Shown piece by piece: positions 35,950 to 47,026 of a stretch of 64,000 bases of DNA (its first letter is position 1; each line of letters starts with the position of its first letter). Source of the DNA: Pyrenochaeta sp. MPI-SDFR-AT-0127 (Eukaryota > Ascomycota > Dothideomycetes > Pleosporales > Cucurbitariaceae); NCBI GenBank assembly GCA_020747015.1, contig JAGTJM010000005.1, forward strand, positions 930,001 through 994,000, given 5' to 3'. Below the pieces are notes generated by a model. That model made no database searches, was not told the origin of the DNA, and saw only the letters and a list, made by a program, of their open reading frames with translations. Made by a program: the position numbers and the translations under genes.

Positions 35950-37055
35950 TTTGATCAGAACTAGATATCTTCCAGTTAAGATTTGGAAACGATCAGGTTA
36001 TCAGGTAGCGCAGGGCCTTGGGGTACAGCCACTGAAATTCCGCGGCTCTTTGATTCTGGCCAGGAGAGGCCCGATTTCAGGACCTTTCAGGCATCAATCA
36101 GAATTGTTCGAGCCTGGTCATACGCGCGCTCAGGCACGATCAAGCCAGCTCAGTCTTGCTCGGCCACTACTTCACGAGGGGGCCTGATTTAGGGACCTCA
36201 CATGATCGGATTCGGGGATTGGAGTGTGGAACAAGGATTTTTAGATGAAAAGCTGACTGAGTAAGGATGGAATACTACAGTTGTATTGAAAAGCTATGTA
36301 CATTGTGCCCCCACTTTCGGCGACATAAGCCGCGCTTTTCGTAGTGCACTGTCGTCGGTGGTGACTCTGGATGTTCAAGTCGGGTACATCTGCGGGGAAT
36401 GCATGGAGCAGGCTGCTAGCTGAGGGTGCACGTCGCACTTGGAGCCTGCGGCTGAGTACCACCACACAACCCAAAGTGCCCGTCGAGCGCCAGCTGGCAG
36501 CCTGCTCCATGCATTCCCTGCAGGTGCACCCCGGCTTGAATATATTAAAAGACATGGGCTATTACTCTAGCTCCAAAGCTAGCGCGTCTTCCCCAAGAAG
36601 CTCAAAGTGCCTCAGTCTCTGTACAACTCAGATTTAGTGTCATTGAAGTTTTGCATTACGCTGACGGTAACTTCCAGGACGCAATACCAAATTAAGTCGT
36701 ACTCGATGGTAAATCGCACCGGTTATTGGTTCGTTACAAACAGCAGTAGTGGGTTGCCTTCACTACTACTGAATTCTCCACAATTCAATGCTCTCTACAA
36801 TAATTTCGTGCTGCCCTATTGATGGGTTCATAGCATAATGGAGTAGTACGGTGCCCACAGAATTTCGATGATGTAATAACGGCCGCACGGGTAGACACCG
36901 TCCTACAAGTAATTGACTACAAAAGTTGAAGGAGTGCATCAAATGAGAAAAGAATTGCCCCATGGTAATACTGAAAATCAAGGGAGACAACATAATCAGG
37001 TATACGCAGCAAATGAGGTAGCCTTTCACTGATTATAAATTATACTTAGGATCTA
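35950..37055. other. Intergenic region containing an inverted repeat
   Basis: Apart from the hairpin at 36373-36541 (separate entry) no gene can be supported. The open frames over the hairpin on both strands are by-products of the inverted repeat. Confidence 0.45.
36373..36541. repeat. Imperfect inverted repeat, ~50-bp arms with 68-bp loop
   Basis: The left arm, 36373-36422, is the reverse complement of 36491-36541 apart from about five transitions and one indel. The perfect core is 22 bp (36395-36416 against 36497-36518). Every substitution I see between the arms is a C/T or G/A change. A transcript from either strand could fold into a long hairpin. It could be a miniature transposon remnant or a small-RNA precursor. 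Confidence 0.75.
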
Positions 37056-38643
37056 CTAATGTTTGTGCAAATGGCCATGTCCGACAACTTCCCGCTTACC
37101 CACCCATGCGCTTCCAGCCTTTCGTAACTTCTCTGTAACCTTGCTCATCTTCACTTTCAAGATACCCTCAATATACCCTGGTAGCTGCGTGTTATCCCAG
37201 TTTCCGGCCATATCAGCCTTCAGGTTTCCACCACGCCAGCCACTGCCATATCCGTAGAGGGTGATATCAGAAGCAGTGTGTCCACCAGTAGACCAGTTCA
37301 CACCCGCTTTCTTGCTAAGGCGGGAAGAAAGATCGGTTGAGAGCTTGTTGTTCTTAACAATTGTGTCGATGTCGGCATCTGATGTCTCAGCAAGGCCGTA
37401 GCCCGGCAGAATAGTGTTCTTCAGGTATTCCCGGCGATCGGTGCCGTTGTATGCTTTCCAGAGGCGCTCGGCGTGCTCAGTAGTCATCGTCGCGCCCTTG
37501 AGAGGGAGTGGGTTGAAGCCGTTCAATGTTAGACCACCGCATTCATGGTCGGCGGCTGACATCATCATGGTGTCAGGATGCTTGTCGATCCACTCACGAA
37601 CAAACTTCATCACATCGTTGTACATAATGGTGTCATGAAGATGGCCAACTGGATCATTGGCATGACCAGCGTGATCGATGCGAGAAGCTTCAATCATAAG
37701 GAAGTAGCCTCGGAACGACCATTTAGTAGCGCGGTCAAGTGAGGTCAAGGCAGTTTCCACCATTTCAAGCAGAGAGGGCTCTTTGTCTGGTTGTTGCTTG
37801 CGATCGATTTCGTACATCATTTGACCTGATTTCTGTAAGTATAGTAGAAGCTCTGATGCTGAAACGGGACTGACCATCGTTGAAAAGCCCAATATATGGT
37901 AGGTCAGCAGCCTTCGCCGTTCCCTTGTTCAGCTCATCGAACGCTTTTCGGTCCTGCATGACCCTATATCCCTTTTCTTTTGCGTATCCAAAAAGGTCGA
38001 TGTCATCCTTTCGGCAAGACGTGGGATCCGACTTTGGCTTGAAGTAGCAACGGCCCCCACCCAAGAGAATGTCAACCTGCGGGCCAAGCGGATGTGAGTA
38101 CCCAATCTCGTGTTCTGCAATCTTCTCATACGAGTCACGATCTGCCACGTGAGCAGCATAACAAGCAGGGGTAGCATGGTTGATGGTCGAGGTAACAACG
38201 AGGCCGGTCTTGAATCCTTCTCCTTTGGCTGCTTCGAGAATGGATCCTACAGGCTGGCCATCATCATCTACCGCAATAGCTGCCTGATGTCAGCTTCTCA
38301 TAATAAGGTGAGAGGATTCCTACACACCGTTGTTGTATGTCTTCACACCGCAACCAAACGCTGTTGCACTTGCAGCCGAATCTGTAATCAAGTTGTCGCT
38401 AGCCAGCGTTCTCACATTCCCAATAACCATCTGATCTGCGGCGAGTTGAATTGATTTCGGAGCTTTTGGGTTCTCGCCATTTTGGAGCAATGAGACGTAG
38501 TCTCGTGCCATTGTCTGGGAAGCTGGGCCGAAGCCATCAGGTACGATGTAAATGAAGTTACGCGCTTGAGGCAGGAGCCAGAGTGCGGAGCTCCCTTGGG
38601 CCAGCAGTGTCCCAGCAAGGGTTAGAGAGAGAGCGTAGCGCAT
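37056..38643 (-). CDS. Secreted or vacuolar alkaline phosphatase (PhoA family)
   Basis: Three exons (38328-38643, 37875-38279, 37056-37825) separated by 48- and 49-bp introns give 496 aa. The second acceptor is the second of two nearby AGs, chosen because it keeps the frame (NDGQMMYEIDR). The N-terminus is a signal peptide (MRYALSLTLAGTLLAQGSSA). The metal and nucleophile sites are clear: YIVPDGFG, LITDSAASATAFGCG with Ser89, INHATPACYAAH, IEASRIDHAGHAND, SAADHECGG and WSTGGHTASD. It is a zinc/magnesium phosphomonoesterase, and the signal peptide suggests extracellular or vacuolar phosphate scavenging. No C-terminal GPI or membrane segment is seen; the tail is rich in Lys and His. Confidence 0.95.
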
Positions 38644-38732
38644 ATTCGCAGGCTCAGCGCCGAGTATGGTGATTGATGTGGCGAAGTTGAACAGAGGATT
38701 CTGTTTACTCGAAACATTTCCTCAGCTTCTTC

Positions 38733-38739
38733 TTATATA
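38733..38739 (-). promoter_or_regulatory. TATA box of the alkaline phosphatase gene
   Basis: TATATAA on the minus strand lies about 90 bp upstream of the ATG at 38643. Confidence 0.55.
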
Positions 38740-39585
38740 CAAAGTAGTGGTCATGAATACGATATCTTTGCAAGTTGCACGGCATGAATATCCGCGGACC
38801 AAGACATACATGTGGAATGGTCGCTTACGGCAATCGAAGGAACCTGGGTATTAAGATTGCGGCACCCGAACGTGTCTGCAGGATCCCTGTTCTATGGTCT
38901 CGCGATCCTAACAAATGTGAGTCCCCATCAGACTGCATGATCAGCTTCCCGTTTTGTCCGCTATGATGTTAAGGTCAAGAAGATCGTTTGATCCTTGGCT
39001 ACCTTGGCCATCGCAGGGGTGACAAGAGGGCGAATCAGCGTGCACGCTAATCACCACGTGGGTGGATAGGCCAAGACATGTAATCTAGGATATTCTAGTG
39101 CTTCTATCAACCGAATAGTTGGTAAAGCCAGTCACAGTAGTATGATGGTTCGCGTCTGCAGACTTTTCCAAACTGTGCCTCTACCTTGAACCAGGACTTT
39201 CATGCTCCAGCGGTTTTGATCGTGTGACTACAATGATTGAACTCCCCGCAACGGTGACGCGCAATAAGAGTGGGATTCTCCAAAATAGAAAATTATCCCA
39301 TATTTTGTACAGTATTTAATAAAGTCCAGCATGTGTTCCTAAGATTTGATATTGTTATTGGTAATTGCATAGGCGCGGAATCCTGAACATGCCCAAATAA
39401 AGACGCATTTCCTGTTGGTACCTGTATTAAAGCCTGGTAACTAGCTCTGAAGACACAAATCGCCCCGAAGACTGCTATTTAGCGCACTGTGGTAAAATGA
39501 AACAGGTGCTTCAAAACAGCATAGCGTATGCTGACCTAACGACAATGGTATGCATTATGTAAATGAATCTTTTAAGAGAGATCTT
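38740..39585. other. Intergenic region
   Basis: This is upstream sequence of the alkaline phosphatase. No gene, RNA or repeat is recognisable. Confidence 0.4.
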
Positions 39586-40007
39586 TTACACAAGAATTAT
39601 GGTTTTCGATTCTATCGTTTCCGAATTCTTGAAACACGCCTGATTGCTGATTCTCGCCTTACCGATTCGTGTAAAGATCAAATTCTCGTTATGTTCTTTA
39701 TCTGTAGCTGCTACCTGAGGCAACACAATGAGACCTTCGATGCTACTCATTCCCTCGATTCCAAGGATGGGTACGAAGAATTCGCAGCTCCCATGGGACT
39801 TGAAATCATCTTTAGTGTCCGGGAAAAAGTAATAGCCAGTGACGGAAAAGTCGAGGTCCGGCATATGGTAGGTGGTTTGAGCCATTTTAGCACATGGTGT
39901 CCAGTACAGGGAAAGGAGAGGCGCATGGAGAGTGATCTGAGCGTAAAGCAGTTGTCCGTAGGGAGATTTTTCATCAACAAGTTCGAAGGAGTAGTTAACA
40001 AGAGCTG
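39586..40007 (-). pseudogene. 3' remnant of a HET-family gene
   Basis: The minus-strand frame from about 40007 to a TAA at 39586 reads LVNYSFELVDEKSPYG, later LSLYWTPCAKMAQ and FFVPILGIEGMSSIEGLIVL, then NLIFTRIGKARISNQ. This matches the C-terminal end of HET proteins, where a short cysteine-or-leucine-rich strand is followed by (F/Y)xRIGxA. A possible splice acceptor TTTGCAG precedes it, but upstream the sequence turns AT-rich and runs into a microsatellite with no HET domain. It is therefore the last exon of a gene whose 5' part has been lost. Confidence 0.5.
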
Positions 40008-40186
40008 CAAAGTAAATAATCGCCTAAGGTGGCCTATATAAGCAGTGCATGTACTTAGTTTTAGATAATTAGTATTAATAATCATTAATCCTAATATCTA
40101 TAGGTAAGGATAATAATTTTCTTTTTCCTTTTTCTTCTTAAAAAAAGAAAGATAATAAATATAGATAAAGAAAGTAATAATAACAC

Positions 40187-40273
40187 GAAGAAGAAGAAGA
40201 AGAAGAAGAAGAAGAAGAAGAAGAAGAAGAAGAAGAAGAAGAAGAAGAAGAAGAAGAAGAAGAAGAAGAAGAG
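40187..40273 (+). repeat. (GAA)n microsatellite, about 29 units
   Basis: An almost perfect run of GAA triplets 87 bp long, flanked on both sides by AT-rich sequence (40080-40186 and 40274-40320). It lies between the HET remnant and the intact HET gene. Confidence 0.95.
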
Positions 40274-40529
40274 CTTTTATAAGTTATTATATAATATTTA
40301 TATAATAGGAGTTTTCCTAGAATTAAGAGCTACTGTAGCTTTATTCCGTAACTTGCGTTGTGAGGTACTCGCTATGCGCTAGTTTAGAAACGGCTAGCTC
40401 GCGAAATACCTTGATTTGCTTACATCGCGTCATTCACATGTCTGCACTTGAATCCAGTGTAATAGGAGGACGTTTCCTAGGCCGTCACATACAGACGGGG
40501 CATCACATTAGGTAAGGTCTTATGCCGAT
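40274..40529. other. 5' flank of the intact HET gene
   Basis: AT-rich for the first 60 bp, then normal composition. No clear TATA box is seen before the ATG at 40530. Confidence 0.4.
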
Positions 40530-43156
40530 ATGCCGCGTAGCCCACTAGATCAGGAGCCCTCGGCTTCGCAACAACCGTTATCTCGAGACCTGTCTGATCG
40601 ATTCGGTACCATTCTCAAAACTCATCTTTCGACACTTAGTCGACGACATCAGGAACATTTTCAGGAGTTCAAAGACACCTCATACCAAGATGTCATCGGG
40701 CAGTTGATTCGCGTTCAGAATGACTTGGCCGCACGGCGTAGTTTAGTGAACATGCGCCGTATGCAGCGATATGTCAAGGCTATGGGCGTCCTTGGGAGGA
40801 TCTGTAAGAACGCACTCAACACAGATGAGACCCTCCCTTATTTTTGGGGACCCTGTATTCTTCTTGTCAAGGTAAGTGGAAGAAACGAGACTGGCAAGTT
40901 TAGCTGTACAAACTGATCCTTTACGTGCGTAGATGATGAGCGGAAATAATCGCTCGCTTGATCAGTTGATGGAAGAGTATGCAGTCTTGGGAGAAACACT
41001 TTCAGAAATTGCTGGGCTGAAATCCGAATACTCCGGTCAAGACAACCGGCATGTAGCCCTTGCCTTTATCTATGATCAGATTCTCGATTTCCACATCCAC
41101 ATGTTCCGCTTCGTCTCTGGGAAAGACCAGACGAATGTGCCTGGGCAGAGCAGGAAAGCTCCTCAGCCAGAACGAAGTGAAGATTTGTGGGTTGACATGA
41201 TACGCTATCTTCATGAGAGGAATCAGATGATAGTAGCGGAACTGGAGCGTCTAACACGCGTCGGTAATTTTTCTTATATTCAGGAAGTCGAGTACATGCT
41301 TCGCAGGCATCAAAACATGCGACCGAGATCGTTCAACGCTGGAGGGCCCTGGGTATGTTTCAAGTCGTCATTTTTCGCATGAAAACTGTGCTGAGATGAT
41401 CTAGCCATGGTCAGACTCGGACCCTGGAAATGAATGCGACGAGCAGCAGGTCGAAGCAGGCGGTTCAGAACTTCAGAAGGGCATGCATCCGGCTCAAACT
41501 CACCCAGCAGTAAAAATTGAGGATGCAGAGGGTGCACACCGTCCAAATCAGACAGAAGAAGCTGGCGATAGTGAATTTCTCCGCGATTCCTGTAGTGGCA
41601 GACTAACAGATTTGTCCAACGCGTTCTCTCTTCTCAATCGTTGGATGACTCGCTGCAAGACAGAGCACCCCATTTGCCATGCGTCTCGTAACGCTGAGAC
41701 AGCACTTCCAACGCGAGTCGTCGAGGTAGGCAGTGACAACAATTCCATCCGGTTGATTGAAGCAGGAGGGAGAAGCGGCTGTTACGCTGCTCTCTCATAC
41801 TGCTGGGGACGCACGGACTCAAATTACACAACTTCCATGCAGAACTACTCACAGAACCTCGACGCAATCTCTTGGCACGTGCTTCCTCGAACCGTCCAGG
41901 ATGCGATTCTGATAACACGCGGGCTACATGTCCCGTACCTGTGGGTCGACGCTTTGTGCATCATTCAGTCCACGTCTGACTGGGAAGCTGAGGCGGGCAG
42001 AATGGCATCCGTATATCTGAACTCGTATATCACGATAGGTGCCGCCGCGGCCTCTGACTGTGCTGAGGGCTTCCTCGAGCGCTGTTGGCTGCCAGACGGG
42101 AATATGGACGCAACGGAGCTGAGCAACGTATCAGCTACAGACCACGAAAGGAGGGCACAAGAAACCCAGCAGTCACCCCTTTTCCAACGCGCATGGGCGC
42201 TGCAAGAGTTGGTGCTCTCGCCTCGCACAATCCTATTTACGGAAGGTGGACTGGTGTGGCTTTGCAAGAAGCTCGGCATCCACAAGAACTCAGTTTCCGA
42301 GGTGAACGACCAATCAATACTAATCGATCTCACGGGCGAGGTTGCCGGCTATGGCACTAACAGTCTCCTGTCACCGTATACGTGGTGGAGCTGGGTTACG
42401 GATTACTCCCGGCGACAGCTCACATTCAAAAGCGACCGACTAGCAGCGATTGTTGGAATCACAGACTACTACGCCAGACATATGAGTCACACACCGATAC
42501 TAGGCCTGTGGGAAGAGAACCTATTACATGATTTGCTGTGGCGAGCTTCTGGGCCAGGGCGGCGTGACGTCAGCGCGGAGCTGACACTACCGACATGGTC
42601 CTGGCTCTCTCATCAGAGTCCTATCACGATACCGACAGACTTCTTCACGAGGAGGTTCAACCCTACTGCGGAGATAGTTGACTGCGAGAGTAATTGGGAT
42701 GGCAAACATCTTGTGAGTAGACTGGTGTCGACGAAACTTGTCCTACGCACTGTGCTACTTCAAGCATCCGTGCAGTTCATTCAACATGAAAGCTTAGACG
42801 AGAACGTATATTCCTTCCATATGGACATTGCTTGTCCACTCTCTCTCCATCTACGTCCAAGTTTAGGCACTGCACTAAAAGGGCCTGGTTTGCAACTAGA
42901 CCAAGTAAACGTGCTAGAAGACGGTTACTGCCTGCTAGATTATGAAGACGATTATGAGCAGCCCTCAAGCGAAGCGACATTCCCATGTATTGAAATAGGA
43001 ACGCATGAAGAAGGGAATTTAGACCGGGAACTACTACTCCTGAGGTGTATCGACCGACAGCTGCACATTTACGAGCGCATAGGCGTAGGCACCGTGAGTG
43101 ATCAAGAATCTAACCGAAAGATTAGCGGTATGGCGATAACACTCCAAATAATCTAG
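40530..43156 (+). CDS. HET-domain protein with N-terminal DUF7708/NLR-type helical region
   Basis: Three exons, 40530-40871, 40933-41352 and 41405-43156, all phase 0, give 837 aa without interruption. Residues 1-250 are helical: RYVKAMGVLGRICKNALN, then LPYFWGPCILLVKMMSGNNR, LDQLMEEYAVLGETLSEI and ILDFHIHMFRFV. This pattern is characteristic of the N-terminal region (DUF7708-like) found ahead of NACHT in fungal STAND receptors. A linker follows, then the HET domain at about 380-535: CYAALSYCWG, PYLWVDALCIIQ, ASVYLNSYITIGAAAASD. QRAWALQELVLSPR and a DRLAAIVGI helix complete the usual HET extension. The protein ends with a (Y)ERIGVGTV strand. A role in non-self recognition and cell death is likely by family. 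The tag-plus-HET fusion is unusual. Confidence 0.85.
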
Positions 43157-46100
43157 ATTGTTCTATATATTGTATTTAAAGATTAGGTAATTAAGCCTAG
43201 GTGTAGTCTTATTTTAGTTGCACCTCATGAGTTGCACACTAAATATTCTCACCGATCTTGATCGGTCAGTGTCTGACGAAGACGAATTTGTAGGTAACTT
43301 GGAAATACTGGCGAAATTTGTCTTCTGCTTTCTACTAGCAATTCCCAAGTTTGAGAGATTACGCTAGGTTTTTGGAACGCTAGCCGTTGGTATCTTGCTG
43401 CCATCCTCACGAACCGATTGAAAGTGGATGCAGGGTTCTATTCAACTCCTTGACCATTTGACCCGTCGTTCGCCTTGGAAAGGGAACTGTGACGTTGAAC
43501 TCGAGCTTTCCACAAATAGAACGACATTCGTGACCCTTTTAACCACTCACAATGGCACGCCGCGATCTCTTACTTGTACGGCTCGATGACCGTCTGAGTA
43601 CCTGGGCGCTAATTCTGACTGAGATTGTACGAGGCCTCAATCTTGAGTCACTTACTCTTTCAAGTCTCTGCGACTTCTCCGGGGAATGAAGTAGAAATTT
43701 CGGAAACGCATGCTGTTCGACTCAGAGACGGAAGTCTGGAAAGGAAAGAGAAGCGAGTATCAAGCATGCTACGATGCAGCAGTTGAATTTATACTTTGTA
43801 AAGGAGATGTATACTGTCTCGGCCCTGAAGTCTTTCCAGTGCCAAGCACTTGCGCAACGACATTGAGGCAGCAGGGTGGGATTGGTGTGGAGAAGGATCT
43901 CGAAGTTGGTAGGACTTGCAGCATGAAGCGAGTGTAGAGTGGCGGCAGCATCAGTATCAACAGCTAATCACAACTCAAGCCCTCTAGATGGTGTGCCCAA
44001 CCCGTTTGGTCCAACCATGTGTTGAACTCAAACCGGTCCATGTCGGCCTAGATTTTTGTGTGCCTCTTTCTCTGTACTGCCTCAAAGTCCGTCGCAGCCT
44101 GGCTCAATCGCAACTTTGCTGCCTGGTTCAACTGGCGGTCTTCGCTGGCACCTGTCTTTCTAACGGATGCTTTCGGGGTTGCATCGGCTTACCTCTTTTT
44201 CGACTGTTTTGCCACCTGTGTTTGTCTTGACAATGTTTCGTGATTCCTTGTTCGGTGCGAAGTATACGTGCACACGAATTGCAGCGCTACCCACCCTTAT
44301 ATATGCGTCAATGTGGTATGGGCAGGTGATCTGGCTGGGGAAACACTACATCGTCCTCGTTAGTAGCACATTGCTTGAATCCTGTGCCTACTTGTACAGC
44401 CCGGACGATTGCATTTCCAGTTAGGTGGGCCAGTTCTTGGTACTTGGGGTACACAGTTGTGATTTCAGTATATTATTGTTAATTTGTATGTCTAGATCTG
44501 AGCGTTGCGCGTAGATGTAGTAGATGGGCTTTCTAGCAGTGGTTTGTCTTTGCCAAAAAGTTTTATATTGATGTGGTGCCCACCTACAGCATACTCCTAG
44601 TTGTCCATGCGAATCTCTGCCGGTAGTTTGGGAATTGTGGCGAGACCTGCACTTGTTTCAATTACATGATAGCAACTATTGATACATGAAAGCAATTACC
44701 GGTTTTTTGCATCCTATCGGTCAGGGCATAGCAGAGGAACAATAGTCCGTATGAATGAGCTCATTGATGACTTGTTCCGGTTACCGCATGAGGCTGTAAT
44801 AGCCTAGAGAGATGACGTGGTTGACAGGCGCTGATAGAGGCTCGACTAGATAGAACGAGGATATATAATTTGTTTAGTGTATGTTTTTAACTACTGCGAG
44901 TTACATACTATTGATAAAATGAGCGGTAATTACGTTGTAGAGTGTGAGGCCGGCTGTAACAGCTCTTCGCATGTTTTTTAGGTCTGTTTATCTGCCCGTG
45001 TGCAGTTTTCTGCAGTGCAGACCCAGCTACCGCATCTTGAGCACGCTCTTTAGACTTGCCGAGAGGAGGAAGCGCTACTCCAAACCCTAAACAAAATTGC
45101 CAATAGCGACTAAGCCGACGATACTCTGCACGCATTGACGCTATATGTCTCGGTGCCTCGCGTATGTCGAGGGCGCAGCAAGATTTGGTCATTGAGAAGT
45201 ATTAGCTATCTACAGATCCATTATTACATTCTTCTGATCCGTACCATAGTCACACTTGAACTGAAGTCTCTCTGGTAGATGACTTCTAGAGATGGCAATG
45301 GCAACATGCCGCCAAAGAGAGATAGTAGGCGTTGTCGTTAAATGACGTCTCATCTCCTCTACTATAAGTGTACTCAGCTATGAGCTATTCCAAGTCTTTT
45401 CTTGTTCCTGCGCCGAAGCCACCTTTCCATCCTTCACCCCAAGGTACATGTATGCGTTTTGACCCACTCCACGTTAGGAAGCTGTATCTTGCCTTTTTCC
45501 ATTAATAGCGATACTTGCCGGCCATAGGAAGAACCCTGGATGGCTTAGACCAGGTATGGAGTCGGACTTAGTTATATGGATCTGCTCTAGAAAGGGATGA
45601 CTAGCCATACGTAGTACACGATGAGCTCACCGACTTAAACATGTAGGTAATAGTGAAAGATTTTCGGGGCGCTGGTAGTGAGATAACTTTTGTGGTAGGA
45701 CGTAACAAAGGAGACGAGACGAGACAACACATTATATGAATAGAAGCATACTAAAGATGGATAGAGAAAGGCATTGGAACTTGATGGTATGGTTAGCATT
45801 ACACGGGAGCCGTGAGCAGAAGTATCTGCAGACGCAGGGTTGGGAAAATTGCTTCTAGAATCATGCATGCTTGAAATCATGTGCTCAAGCTAGAACACCT
45901 CCCCAAATCAAGTTTCACCCGTTCCTTTCATACGGAGCTTTGCAGCCCGAACCCTTCCCTTGCTTTATTTGCAAGTATTACTGCTATGCGGGTCAAGGCT
46001 CATCTTGTCTAATCTTGCGTGAACTATTTTGTAAGTTTGATGATAAAAGAGATACAACTAAGACTTTTTCACGACTCTGTGATGACGACTTCCTCATGTT

Positions 46101-47026
46101 GTGTACAGGTGCTATCTGAACAGGGTAACGCAAGCAGGCTGTCCTTGGCTGTGAAGCCGCAGCTGCGACTCCAACACCTTCGATGCAGCGACCATACCAT
46201 GGGCACATACTATAAATGGATAAAAAAACTCCGCAACGAACCCGTTGTAGACAATTTGGGTTTCATCTTGACAATGACGGCGTTTGAGACTGTCGCGAGG
46301 CAAAGCTCGATTGGCCTTACTTCCTTTGCCGCTAAGCTGGCCTCTACTCTCACCAATCTTAGAGGATATGTCTCAAAACGTACCGTTAAATCTGAAAGCA
46401 TACAGGGCTTAAGAGGTGGTTTACTCATTGTCGAGACTGATTACCGTAGAACACAAGATATGGTCAACTAATAGAATGAACACTCGCTGAGCTTGTCCAT
46501 CACGAACAGTCTGCTCACCGGTGTCTTGGTGGCTACGCATTGACATATACCAATTGTGAAGCCGTCGTAAAAAATTATGCGAAAAGTTAAAGACAGTAAG
46601 CGAAGTGAAAACTTGTCGATGGTGCTCTACAACACGTAATCATGATGCCTGGAGGGGAGGAAAGTACATGTTTGGCATTAGCATATTTTTAATCATGCTC
46701 CAAAACGGAAACTTTATTATCTAACGGTGGACCACTTTATGGCTTAAGAGTGACGTAGTATTTCGCATCCATGCAGCTGTCAATTGCCCTACTCAAAAAA
46801 CCCATCCAATGGTGCAGGTGGGGCTACAATTTCTCAGCCTGCGAGTTGGATCTTGCGCGCACCAGGCAACCGTTTGCCTGATTGAGCCATGCCTATATAG
46901 TCACACATCTGCACTTGAAGAAGGCTGAAGTCAGACTTGAAAGAGACCCAAGCCTAAACTTAGCAGGCAATACCATACATACTCTGTCACCAAGTACACG
47001 CACGTACACAATATCTGTAACACAAC
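43157..47026. other. Gene-poor 3.9-kb stretch
   Basis: No supportable gene. Open frames at 43552-43686, 43710-43937, 43988-44424, 44908-45192 and 46019-46471 are short, lack recognised domains and are not joined by convincing introns. The frames between 43.55 and 44.4 kb could be a decayed gene, but I cannot identify it. A TATA element lies near the right edge. Confidence 0.4.
46894..46900 (+). promoter_or_regulatory. TATA box candidate of the HET pseudogene
   Basis: TATATAG lies about 130 bp upstream of the ATG at 47027, so the core promoter of the broken HET gene may still be intact. Confidence 0.45.

Noticed and set aside
39550..40041. 163-codon plus-strand open frame
   Set aside because: It is antisense to the HET C-terminal remnant, whose minus-strand reading has family features while this one has none.
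46019..46471. 150-codon open frame before the HET pseudogene
   Set aside because: No domain is recognised, the N-terminal part is irregular and a different frame is open on the other strand.
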